Of a stretch of 9,315 nucleotides of DNA, positions 1-6,140 are shown piece by piece; the stretch's first letter is position 1; every line of letters starts with the position of its first letter. The stretch is taken from assembly GCA_964636895.1 (NCBI GenBank), contig CAZWUW010000099.1:1-9315 (forward strand), given 5' to 3'. The position numbers and the translations under genes were made by a program. The DNA comes from CAZWUW01 sp964636895. GTDB taxonomy: Bacteria; Bacillota; Thermincolia; Thermincolales; CAZWUW01. The notes below the pieces were generated by a model. It searched no databases and was not told the DNA's origin. It worked only from the letters and a program-made list of their open reading frames with translations.

Positions 1-619
1 TGGGGACGGTGATGTACCAATAATCATTGCCGACTTTGTGAAAAGCCCGGCCCATGCCCCATGAGTAATAAGTGGGCGGTTGCAGGATGTGGACATATTC
101 ATGCCAGGGTTTTGGTATGTTCGCAAAGTCGTTGGGGTAGGTCTTTCGGAAACCGCTAACGATATTAGGGAGCCATTCCGGGCGGTTGTTTAGTTTTTTC
201 TTTTGGGAAATTCCATACTTAGTTTGTATAGCCGGGTTATTCCAAGGTGCCAGTTGCCAATTTCTATTTTCTATTTTACCTCCTACCCAATCATCATGTG
301 GAAATTTTGGGTTAGTGAAATTTTCCCCTTCACGAGTTTCCCCCAAATATCGGTGTTCACCGGCTTTGGTATCCCCATTAGGTTTCCCATAAATTATATT
401 CTTTTGTGTGTCCCACAAAGAAGAATTTACTGGTTTAACATTAGCATTTTGAATGCTAAAATAATTATACCCAAGATATGCATTGCCCTCCTTAATTGCT
501 TCAGCTACATTCTGTGGTGGATGTATAGTTGGAATATAACCAAGGTTATTGGTCTGCGCATTATTAGTAATAATCAACGACATACCTAAAACTAAAACTA
601 CAGTAAGTATTCTGTGCAT
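1..619 (-). CDS. Predicted exported protein of unknown function, cut by the left window edge (C-terminus missing)
   Basis: A minus-strand frame starts at ATG 619-617 and stays open for 206 codons to the window edge. A GGAG ribosome site at 628-625 lies five bases before the ATG. The first ~20 residues (MHRILTVVLVLGMSLIIT) resemble a short signal peptide or membrane anchor, so the product is probably exported. The rest is rich in Asn, Pro, Trp and Tyr, with segments such as RYLGETREGENFTNP, PKFPHDDWVGG and PTYYSWGMGRAF. I do not recognise the family with confidence; it faintly recalls the poorly characterised 'Athe_2463'-type proteins of thermophilic Firmicutes, but that is from memory. The gene follows the 635-1390 gene by only 15 bases, so the two are probably cotranscribed and both act outside the cytoplasm. 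The 5' two-thirds is clearly more AT-rich than the part near the window edge. Confidence 0.75.
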   Translation of the reverse strand, partial: MHRILTVVLVLGMSLIITNNAQTNNLGYIPTIHPPQNVAEAIKEGNAYLGYNYFSIQNANVKPVNSSLWDTQKNIIYGKPNGDTKAGEHRYLGETREGENFTNPKFPHDDWVGGKIENRNWQLAPWNNPAIQTKYGISQKKKLNNRPEWLPNIVSGFRKTYPNDFANIPKPWHEYVHILQPPTYYSWGMGRAFHKVGNDYWYITVP

Positions 620-634
620 TTGTTCTCCACTCCC

Positions 635-1390
635 TTAAACCGCACCAGGTAACCAGACTATTATAGTGATAGTCCAATTTCCCTTACTAGAAAGGACTCT
701 GATGGTTTGGTTATTTGCCTTCCAATCCTTGATTTCAAGTTTTTCGTCAGGTATATTTTTCTTGCGAGCATAATCAACTACTTCTTGAGCAATGCTTTGG
801 CCATATTTACTAGCAACAATACTATAAGCATCATCGAACTGTTGATTAGTAGGTTTATCAAGTTCTATATAAATAGAGATATCTATCTTGTTAGGGTTAT
901 CATTTTCGGGAAGGAGTTCAATTCCTAGATCAGTCTTGCTTGGCAAAGTATACCCATTATTTACTGTGATCCGCACCGTATTAGTCTTGGCCACCCATTC
1001 CACTTTTGCCCCCAGCACCTCACTGACAAACCGCAGCGGAACCATAGTCCGCCCGTTTTTCAGTACAGCTCTTGTATCAAACGACCGGTAACCGCCGTTT
1101 ATCAGGGCCTTGTTTTCTCCAATGCGCAGCTTGATGTTTTTATCCCCCTGGACGATGGTTACCGTGTTACTTGCAGTCTCCCAATCTACCACGGCATTTA
1201 AAGCCTCACTCACAAACCGAACCGGCACCAGAGTCCTTTTATTTGCGTCTATAAAAGGCTGTTGGTCCGGAAAGGCTATTTTTTTGCCGTTCACCAGCAC
1301 GGTAACGGCAGGTCCGGCGGCCTGAACCGCAGGGCTGATCAGGAGCAGGCCAATGGTCATCATTAATAAACAACTTAATAACCTTTTCAT
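635..1390 (-). CDS. Secreted protein with copper-amine-oxidase N-terminal-type repeats and an unrecognised C-terminal half
   Basis: This is a 251-residue predicted exported protein. The N-terminus (MKRLLSCLLMMTIGLLLIS, then PAVQA) is a typical signal peptide with likely cleavage after AQA-type residues near 24. Two tandem copies of the copper amine oxidase N-terminal-type motif follow: RTLVPVRFVSEALNAVVDW at about 52-70 and RTMVPLRFVSEVLGAKVEW at about 114-132. Each is followed by an NTV.I strand. In Firmicutes this module is common on surface or secreted proteins and does not by itself mean oxidase activity; no catalytic oxidase domain is present. Residues ~152-251 (DISIYIELDKPT, IAQEVVDYARKK) match nothing I recognise. 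An ATG nine bases upstream (1399) is in frame, but AAGGA at 1404-1400 touches it directly and sits nine bases from ATG 1390, so 1390 is preferred. The gene is divergent from the regulator at 1662 and probably cotranscribed with the gene ending at 1. Confidence 0.85.
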   Translation of the reverse strand: MKRLLSCLLMMTIGLLLISPAVQAAGPAVTVLVNGKKIAFPDQQPFIDANKRTLVPVRFVSEALNAVVDWETASNTVTIVQGDKNIKLRIGENKALINGGYRSFDTRAVLKNGRTMVPLRFVSEVLGAKVEWVAKTNTVRITVNNGYTLPSKTDLGIELLPENDNPNKIDISIYIELDKPTNQQFDDAYSIVASKYGQSIAQEVVDYARKKNIPDEKLEIKDWKANNQTIRVLSSKGNWTITIIVWLPGAV

Positions 1391-1505
1391 TAAAATCATT
1401 CCTTTCCCAAGGGTATTATTTCTTTTAACTCCGTAATTGTTTGTTTTTTCATCTGGATATATTCGCCATCAGCTTAAAATAACCTGCCTAAAAAAGAACA
1501 AAAAC

Positions 1506-1621
1506 ATAATATTGCACACAAAAAGACATGAAGTGAGTGGTTTAGAAGCTTTACAGTTTCAATTTATCATGGTTTCTTGCTTAAAAACTTAGAGAAGATT
1601 GACTTTGCCTGCCAGTGCAAT
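1506..1621. repeat. Imperfect inverted repeat in the divergent intergenic region
   Basis: ATAATATTGCAC at 1506-1517 is matched in inverted orientation by GTGCAATTAT at 1615-1624, whose complement reads ATAATTGCAC. The core ATTGCAC/GTGCAAT (1511-1517 and 1615-1621) is exact, and the outer part differs by a two-base indel. The right arm lies in the spacer of the regulator promoter, which would suit an operator pair with looping. Arms this short and AT-rich could be chance. The rest of the intergenic stretch 1400-1598 shows no RNA gene and no convincing minus-strand promoter. Confidence 0.3.
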
Positions 1622-1627
1622 TATACT
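1599..1627 (+). promoter_or_regulatory. Sigma-A-type promoter of the XRE regulator gene
   Basis: TTGACT (1599-1604) and TATACT (1622-1627) are separated by exactly 17 bases, each one mismatch from the sigma-70/A consensus. Transcription would begin near 1634, leaving a leader of about 28 bases before ATG 1662. The promoter lies over the upstream in-frame ATG at 1599, which therefore cannot be the start of a protein made from this transcript. Confidence 0.75.
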
Positions 1628-1647
1628 AAAAAAGATGATTATTTTAT

Positions 1648-1652
1648 GGAGG
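1648..1652 (+). promoter_or_regulatory. Ribosome binding site that fixes the regulator start at 1662
   Basis: GGAGG lies nine bases before ATG 1662-1664. No comparable site precedes the upstream in-frame ATG codons. Confidence 0.75.
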
Positions 1653-1661
1653 CAGATACTG

Positions 1662-2129
1662 ATGGTGAATTTTGGAGAATACTTAGTCAGTCTAAGGGAG
1701 AAGAACAGTCTCAGCATTCAGGAACTTTCCCGGCGGAGCGAAGTGGCGGCGTCTTATATAGACCGGATTGAAAAAGGGAAAAAATTGAAAACCGTTGACG
1801 GCGAACGGGTGCCCAGTGTACCGTCGCCCAAAATTTTGGAACGGTTGGCCCCACATCTAAATGTATCTTTTACTACATTAATGAAGGCCGCCGGTCATAT
1901 TAAGGAAGACGGTGAAGGAAAACCGGAACTGCTGGAGTTTGTTAATGCCGGCCTGGCCAAATTGGAGGGGCGGGAGCCGGGGCTGAAACTTTGCGGTTAT
2001 TTGGCAGACTATATTAAGTCGGCAATAGATATTGAACCCGAAAAAACTGAAGAATTACCAACTAAAATTGCCCGTGTTGTAGAAACAGCACTAAAGGTTT
2101 CTGAATTATGGCATAAACCCGGAAAATAA
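1662..2129 (+). CDS. XRE-family helix-turn-helix transcriptional regulator
   Basis: This 155-residue cytoplasmic protein has an N-terminal XRE/Cro-C1 helix-turn-helix domain at about residues 4-78. It contains FGEYLVSLREKNSLSIQELS, then the turn and recognition helix SEVAASYIDRIEKG, an extended loop (KKLKTVDGERVPSV), and the closing helices SPKILERLAPHLNVSFTTLM KAAGHI. This is the usual layout of small Firmicute regulators. Residues ~85-155 form a probably helical, acidic tail (ELLEFVNAGLAKLEG, KIARVVETALKVSELW) with no family I recognise; it may serve in dimerisation. The start at 1662 is supported by GGAGG at 1648-1652 and by the promoter at 1599-1627. The gene stands alone between a divergent exported-protein operon and the Tad operon, with its own terminator. 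Control of itself and of either neighbour is plausible, but nothing proves the target. Confidence 0.88.
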   Translation: MVNFGEYLVSLREKNSLSIQELSRRSEVAASYIDRIEKGKKLKTVDGERVPSVPSPKILERLAPHLNVSFTTLMKAAGHIKEDGEGKPELLEFVNAGLAKLEGREPGLKLCGYLADYIKSAIDIEPEKTEELPTKIARVVETALKVSELWHKPGK

Positions 2130-2149
2130 TCCGGGTTTATTTTTTTTTT
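2113..2149 (+). terminator. Intrinsic terminator of the regulator gene, overlapping its stop codon
   Basis: A perfect 10-bp stem, ATAAACCCGG (2113-2122) with CCGGGTTTAT (2131-2140), encloses an eight-base loop and is followed by ten T residues (2140-2149). The TAA stop (2127-2129) sits in the loop, and the last codons form the left arm. It should separate the regulator transcript from the Tad operon. Confidence 0.88.
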
Positions 2150-2193
2150 GTTTATTTTTTCTTACTCTCGAAGGGAATTGTCGGTAATGGAAT

Positions 2194-2205
2194 TTCGTTG
2201 ACGAA
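2194..2205. promoter_or_regulatory. Short palindrome upstream of the Tad operon promoter
   Basis: TTCGT (2194-2198) and ACGAA (2201-2205) form a perfect 5-bp dyad around a TG centre, about 20 bases upstream of the -35 box. The position would suit an activator or repressor site. It is short enough to be chance. Confidence 0.3.
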
Positions 2206-2225
2206 GTTTTAATAATATTTGGGTA

Positions 2226-2254
2226 TTGGCAAAAAAACGCTCATAGTATATAAT
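2226..2254 (+). promoter_or_regulatory. Sigma-A-type promoter of the Tad operon
   Basis: TTGGCA (2226-2231) and a perfect TATAAT (2249-2254) are separated by 17 bases, with an A-tract just after the -35 box. Transcription would start near 2261, about 34 bases before the preferred TTG start at 2295. No other promoter of this quality was seen ahead of the operon. Confidence 0.75.
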
Positions 2255-2272
2255 CTACAACAAATATACTAT
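2243..2272. promoter_or_regulatory. Operator-like inverted repeat covering the -10 box and start site of the Tad promoter
   Basis: ATAGTATAT (2243-2251) and ATATACTAT (2264-2272) are exact reverse complements with a 12-base spacer, giving a 30-bp dyad. The left arm enters the TATAAT box and the right arm covers the first transcribed bases, so a bound protein would block RNA polymerase. The obvious candidate is the XRE regulator encoded just upstream, but this is inference. The core TATACTA also occurs at the -10 of the regulator's own promoter (1622-1628). Confidence 0.5.
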
Positions 2273-2281
2273 TTGGGCAAT

Positions 2282-2288
2282 GGGGGTG
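2282..2288 (+). promoter_or_regulatory. Ribosome binding site favouring TTG 2295 as start of the first cpaE-like gene
   Basis: GGGGGTG pairs fully with the 16S tail when one G:U pair is allowed, and ends six bases before TTG 2295. The alternative ATG at 2280 has only GGG two bases ahead of it. Confidence 0.55.
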
Positions 2289-2294
2289 GTGTTA

Positions 2295-3917
2295 TTGCAA
2301 AAAGTTGTCCTGGCATTAGGGGATAGGGCCGCCGAATACTATCTTGAAGAACGGCAGGAAAACTATAAGATTGTCGGTGTTACCACGCACCGGGGAGGAG
2401 TATACCAGCAGTTGGAACATCATCGTGCACATGCATTGGTGATTAGAGATAATCTGCCTGGGAAGGAAGATTTTCTGCAGTTGATTTTTCGAATACGAGG
2501 CGAATTTCCGGACCTGCTCATTATTGTGCTGGCACACGGTCGGCAGACAGGGGACCCCGTACTGGCGGCCCTCGTTAATTACGGGGTACATAACATCCTC
2601 TATGGTGACGGCATTAATTTGAACAGAGTAATTGAGTTATTAGTCAAGCCCATGAATTATGCGGATGTTCAACACTTGCAGCCGATGGTGACCCTCAATG
2701 AGGAAACGGACCAGGTATCGGTACAGTCCTTGCCCGAACCAAAACAATATACATCTTTGCATGATTGTAACGAAATTAACCTGACTGCCCAGCCAGAAGT
2801 GCAGCCAACGCCAGCCGGTGCGGAAACGCCTGCGGCTTTTTATACCGCTGCTCCCTCGCTTTGCGGCACCGGTTCTTTTCCGGCTTCAGCATCCGGGTTG
2901 GGCGCAACTCCTGCTGCCGGGAGTCCGGGGGTGCCTGAGCCGTCAACTGTATCGCCGGCCAACGCTGGTGGTGGGACTCTGTGGGAAAAAGTGCTGCAAG
3001 CAGCCCCCGCAGTAGCCGGGGTGCAAATTGATAAACCTGTCCGGTGGCCGGTTCGGGAGAAGGTAGTAACCAGAAGTATCAGACCGGCGGTAGTAGCGTG
3101 CTGGGGCGTTACCAGGGGTGTGGGGTCCTCCACATTGGCTTTGAACCTGGCCGTAGTACTAGCCAATAATGGATACCGTACAATTTTATTGGAATTGGAT
3201 TATGAATTACCTACTATTGGCATCTGGTTGTCGCTTTATGAACTGGATAAAGGAATGGAAACTGTGTTGCCAAACCCGGTTACCATTAATGAAGCAGTAA
3301 TTAACAGGCAAACCAAACTGGCGGATGAAACCGGCCACGTTTCCCGGATATTGAAAAAACTGCCGGCAAACCTGGAATTACTGGTTTTTTCCCAGGCGTA
3401 TCTGGTTAGTGAAAGTACAAAATCTCCGGGCAGTCATACAGACCTGCGAGATCTACTGGCCTCCCTGGTGTTTCAGCATCAATACGATGTGGTAGTTATG
3501 GATCTGGCACCGGGACTGGATCACCCTCTCACTATAGCTGGCCTGAAAAACTGCAGCCGGCTGCTGTGTTCCGTTACCGGGGATATTGCACTGCTGGCTC
3601 ATAGCCGGTTTGCCTTGGAGAAGCTGCCGCTCCGGGCACCGGAGGCAGAAAAAAATTTGCAGGCGGTAATTAACCGGAGTGTTGGCAATGCTGCTCCGGA
3701 TTTCATTGAATTATTGAGCCGGGCGGCGGATTACCATGTTCCGGAGACGGCTTTGCTAACTGAGGCGATGGCGCAGACCGGCCTGCCGGCAGTACTAGAT
3801 GGCCGGTTCATCGCTTATAGGGAGGCCATTGAGAATATTGCAGCCGGGATTAACCCGGTAACCATAACCGGGCAGGCGTCTTCACCGGGCTTGCTGAAAA
3901 AAATCCTGGGGAGGTAG
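2295..3917 (+). CDS. cpaE: CpaE/TadZ-like pilus protein with degenerate P-loop (first paralog)
   Basis: This 540-residue protein has three parts. Residues 1-~120 look like an atypical receiver domain: the slot expected to hold the phosphoacceptor Asp before the LPG motif is Arg (VIRDNLPG), and the usual late Lys is absent. Residues ~125-250 are a Pro/Ala/Gly/Ser-rich, probably disordered linker. Residues ~260-535 are a MinD/ParA-like SIMIBI ATPase fold with P-loop TRGVGSST (273-280) and a Walker-B-like VVVMDLAPG (~400-408). The usual P-loop Lys is Ser278 and the signature Lys is Arg274. Loss of these lysines occurs in some CpaE/TadZ proteins, so ATP hydrolysis is doubtful. In Tad systems such proteins position or regulate the machine at the inner membrane. 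The frame also allows ATG 2280 (545 residues); TTG 2295 has the better ribosome site. The stop is seven bases before the next gene's start. Confidence 0.82.
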   Translation: MQKVVLALGDRAAEYYLEERQENYKIVGVTTHRGGVYQQLEHHRAHALVIRDNLPGKEDFLQLIFRIRGEFPDLLIIVLAHGRQTGDPVLAALVNYGVHNILYGDGINLNRVIELLVKPMNYADVQHLQPMVTLNEETDQVSVQSLPEPKQYTSLHDCNEINLTAQPEVQPTPAGAETPAAFYTAAPSLCGTGSFPASASGLGATPAAGSPGVPEPSTVSPANAGGGTLWEKVLQAAPAVAGVQIDKPVRWPVREKVVTRSIRPAVVACWGVTRGVGSSTLALNLAVVLANNGYRTILLELDYELPTIGIWLSLYELDKGMETVLPNPVTINEAVINRQTKLADETGHVSRILKKLPANLELLVFSQAYLVSESTKSPGSHTDLRDLLASLVFQHQYDVVVMDLAPGLDHPLTIAGLKNCSRLLCSVTGDIALLAHSRFALEKLPLRAPEAEKNLQAVINRSVGNAAPDFIELLSRAADYHVPETALLTEAMAQTGLPAVLDGRFIAYREAIENIAAGINPVTITGQASSPGLLKKILGR

Positions 3918-3923
3918 AGTTTT

Positions 3924-4754
3924 TTGAAGAGGTTAATCATTTTGGTGCTGCAGGCTGCTTTGGTTGTTGCCATAGTAGGAGCGACCTATTTATATACGGA
4001 AGCTCAGACCAAACCTACCGGCGTTTTGGTTTTCAGCCGGAATATTCCCCGGCATACCAAGATCACCGACGGTATGGTAAAGATGGTAACAGTGCCGGAT
4101 TCGGCGGTTGCAAAAGTCATGGGCAGGGATATAAAGGAAGTGCTGGGTAAGTACACCGGGGATAATATTATTGAAGGCGAACCTGTTTTTGTAGCTAAGC
4201 TGCTTAATGAAAAAAGTATTGCCCCTGAGTTTACGATGCAGGGTAATATGCGCAAACAGTCTTTTGAGGTGGACCTGGCCAGGTCTAACGGCGGCGCGCT
4301 TAAACCCGGAGATTATGTCGATTTGCTTTACTATGTAGAGGACAATGCCGCTAATACTGCCCGCAGTGATTTTTTTATCCGTAGAATACCGGTGCTGGAT
4401 GTGCGGAACAGTGAGGCTGTGCCCTTAAACAGCCTGAATAAGCAGAACGGGGAAGCGGAATTCAATACCGGCACTGGTAAGCGCATTCCGGCGGTGATTA
4501 CTGTGGCGGTAACACCGGATCAGGCTAAACAAATCGTATTTTATAAACACCGGGGTAAAATTGATATTATTGTTTACCCTGAAAAAAGCGCTAATGGCTC
4601 GTCGTCAGCTCCGGACACTGCACCCAAGCTTGAACCAACTGCCAAAGCCCCGCAGCCGGCAGTAAAAAATGCCACCGCACCCGTAGCACCGGATTACAGA
4701 GTCGGTAGCAATCCTGCATTATCCAAAAAGGTTGATAACAGCCGAAACAGGTAG
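3924..4754 (+). CDS. cpaB: CpaB/RcpC-like Flp pilus assembly protein with SAF domain
   Basis: This 276-residue protein has an N-terminal membrane anchor at residues 4-24 (IILVLQAALVVAIVGATYLY), placing the rest outside the membrane. A SAF domain spans about 33-95: GVLVFSRNIPRHTKITDGMV, then EPVFVAKLL. The RcpC/CpaB-type region follows, with LKPGDYVDLLYYV (126-138) and a final strand pair around VTPDQAKQIVFYKHRGKIDI. The last ~55 residues are a Pro/Ala-rich tail, likely disordered. In Gram-negative Tad systems CpaB/RcpC associates with the secretin. No secretin is seen here, so a role at the cell wall or with the platform is inferred; similar cpaB genes occur in other Gram-positive Tad loci. 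The TTG start is supported by GGGGAGG at 3908-3914, nine bases upstream, which runs into the TAG stop of the previous gene. The close spacing indicates translational coupling. Confidence 0.87.
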   Translation: MKRLIILVLQAALVVAIVGATYLYTEAQTKPTGVLVFSRNIPRHTKITDGMVKMVTVPDSAVAKVMGRDIKEVLGKYTGDNIIEGEPVFVAKLLNEKSIAPEFTMQGNMRKQSFEVDLARSNGGALKPGDYVDLLYYVEDNAANTARSDFFIRRIPVLDVRNSEAVPLNSLNKQNGEAEFNTGTGKRIPAVITVAVTPDQAKQIVFYKHRGKIDIIVYPEKSANGSSSAPDTAPKLEPTAKAPQPAVKNATAPVAPDYRVGSNPALSKKVDNSRNR

Positions 4755-4757
4755 GTG
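4753..4757 (+). promoter_or_regulatory. Ribosome binding site favouring ATG 4764 as start of the second cpaE-like gene
   Basis: AGGTG (within AGGTAGGTG, 4749-4757) lies six bases before ATG 4764. The alternative GTG at 4755 is inside this site, so 4764 is preferred. Confidence 0.6.
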
Positions 4758-4763
4758 ATTCGC

Positions 4764-6140
4764 ATGAACAAAACAATAATTGCCGCTACCGGCATTCCGG
4801 ATATAGATGAGGCTTTTGGCAGTATTAAGGGGTATGATGTACTGACGGTTATTGATTCCCGGCAAATACTGGCTCGCATGGCACCATTGACCCCGGCGGA
4901 TATTATAGTTGTATCTGAGCGCCTGAAGGGCGAAGAGAATCTTTTTGAAACTATTCTGCAGGCCGCGGGGCATTCCGGGAAACCACGGGTTGTTTTTCTG
5001 GCCGGCTCCTTAGATGCAAAGGACCGGCAGCGCCAATTGCTTTTGGGCATGCTTGTATCTGCAGGTATTTATGATATTTACCATGAGGATTCCCTGAACA
5101 TAGAGGTCTTAAAATATTTGTTAGATAATAGCAAAACGAGAGAAGAAATGAAATACTTGCTCCACAGTGTAGAAGATACTTCCTGCCGCGGGGGGCAGAT
5201 CACCATGCAAACCGAAAAAGCAAAAGAACCCGTTAGTAAAATAAATAACAAACTGGTGGTATGTTCCAGTATCAAGCCAGGGACCGGAAAGAGTTTTACC
5301 GGTATTAACCTGGCGCTAGCGCTGGCTAAATACGGTGTGGCGGAAGATAGCCGGCCGGTAAAGGTTGCGTTGGTGGAAGCGGACCTGCAAAACCTGAGCA
5401 TTGGCACCTTGCTCGGGTTGGAAGATGAAAAACGAAATCTAAAGACGGCAATTAATACTGCTAAGCTGGTGGTCGAAGAACTAAGCGGGAAGGAGAACGC
5501 TGCCGACCCGAGCCTGGCGGCAGAGGTCCGGGAAACCATTAAGTCATGTTTTATACCATATCCTAAATTGTCCAACCTTCATGTGCTCTCCGGCTCGAAT
5601 CTGACAATTAGCGAGGTAGCCCGGACCAGACCGGAAGACTACAAATATATTATAGAAACCGTTTATAATTTTTATGATTATATCATTGTAGACAGCAACA
5701 GCAGTCTGCACCATACTACTACCAGGGTTATGCTCGAAATGGCCACCAAAGCATTTTACATCTTAGATTTGGATTTTAACAATATTAAAAACAACGGACG
5801 TTACTTCAGGGATCTGGAAACGCTGGGGATTATCAATAAAGTAAAATGGATTTTGAACAAGGGTGTCGCTGGGGCTGACATTACCGCCGGTGATGTGGAG
5901 AAGTGGCTGGGGATTAAACTGTTTGCCGTTATTCCGAAACTGGACGACATTACTATGATTAATGCTACTTTTCGGGCTGAACCTATTATTTTTAACAATG
6001 CTGCCGAAACAGCGGAAGCCCGCCGGCAAATTCTGAAAATTGCCGGCTATATTCATCCGGTCAGGGAAACGGAAAATCTTACCCGGACCGGAATAATCAG
6101 CCGGATTTTTACAGGTAAAGGAGCGGCGGCGGGGGTATGA
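4764..6140 (+). CDS. cpaE: CpaE/TadZ-like pilus ATPase with intact P-loop (second paralog)
   Basis: This 458-residue protein starts with an atypical receiver domain (1-~130) ending in SAGIYDIYHEDSLNIEVLKY. The phosphoacceptor position (ADIIVVSERLKG) carries Ser instead of Asp, so it is probably not phosphorylated. The SIMIBI ATPase domain (~163-435) has a full deviant Walker A, KPGTGKS at 171-177, keeping both the signature Lys and the P-loop Lys. It also has VALVEADLQNLSIGTLLGL and a Walker-B-like YDYIIVDSNSS near 305-315. This is the MinD/ParA fold used by CpaE/TadZ to localise Tad machinery. Unlike the first paralog at 2295-3917 it should bind ATP, and it lacks the long Pro/Ala linker. The final codons overlap the start of the CpaF gene by four bases (ATGA). 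A GTG start at 4755 would add three residues. Confidence 0.85.
   Translation: MNKTIIAATGIPDIDEAFGSIKGYDVLTVIDSRQILARMAPLTPADIIVVSERLKGEENLFETILQAAGHSGKPRVVFLAGSLDAKDRQRQLLLGMLVSAGIYDIYHEDSLNIEVLKYLLDNSKTREEMKYLLHSVEDTSCRGGQITMQTEKAKEPVSKINNKLVVCSSIKPGTGKSFTGINLALALAKYGVAEDSRPVKVALVEADLQNLSIGTLLGLEDEKRNLKTAINTAKLVVEELSGKENAADPSLAAEVRETIKSCFIPYPKLSNLHVLSGSNLTISEVARTRPEDYKYIIETVYNFYDYIIVDSNSSLHHTTTRVMLEMATKAFYILDLDFNNIKNNGRYFRDLETLGIINKVKWILNKGVAGADITAGDVEKWLGIKLFAVIPKLDDITMINATFRAEPIIFNNAAETAEARRQILKIAGYIHPVRETENLTRTGIISRIFTGKGAAAGV

Noticed and set aside
186..589. Plus-strand frames of 68 and 128 codons
   Set aside because: They lie opposite the minus-strand frame that is open from 619 to the window edge and has an SD site and signal-like start. 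The plus-strand products look like random Ile/Phe/Ser-rich translations.
707..1325. Plus-strand frames opposite the copper-amine-oxidase-repeat gene
   Set aside because: The minus-strand frame carries recognisable repeats and a signal peptide, so the opposite frames are shadows without good ribosome sites.
1400..1598. A minus-strand promoter for the exported-protein genes
   Set aside because: Several AT-rich -10-like hexamers exist, but none has a good -35 at 16-18 bases, so none is listed.
1599..1661. Upstream ATG 1599 as start of the regulator
   Set aside because: This ATG lies over the -35 box of the gene's own promoter and has no SD site, whereas ATG 1662 has GGAGG nine bases upstream.
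1577..1771. A 64-codon plus-strand frame overlapping the regulator start
   Set aside because: It begins upstream of the promoter's -35 box and overlaps the helix-turn-helix gene in another frame, with no family resemblance.
2840..3166. Minus-strand frame of 108 codons opposite the first cpaE-like gene
   Set aside because: It is the complement of the Pro/Ala-rich linker and P-loop codons; low complexity keeps the reverse frame open.
4694..5050. Overlapping minus-strand frames of 118 and 84 codons
   Set aside because: They are antisense to the end of cpaB and the start of the second cpaE-like gene, both well supported.
5078..5575. Minus-strand frame of 165 codons opposite the second cpaE-like gene
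   Set aside because: The plus strand encodes a clear ATPase here. The reverse product is Ser/Leu-rich with no domain and no supporting promoter.
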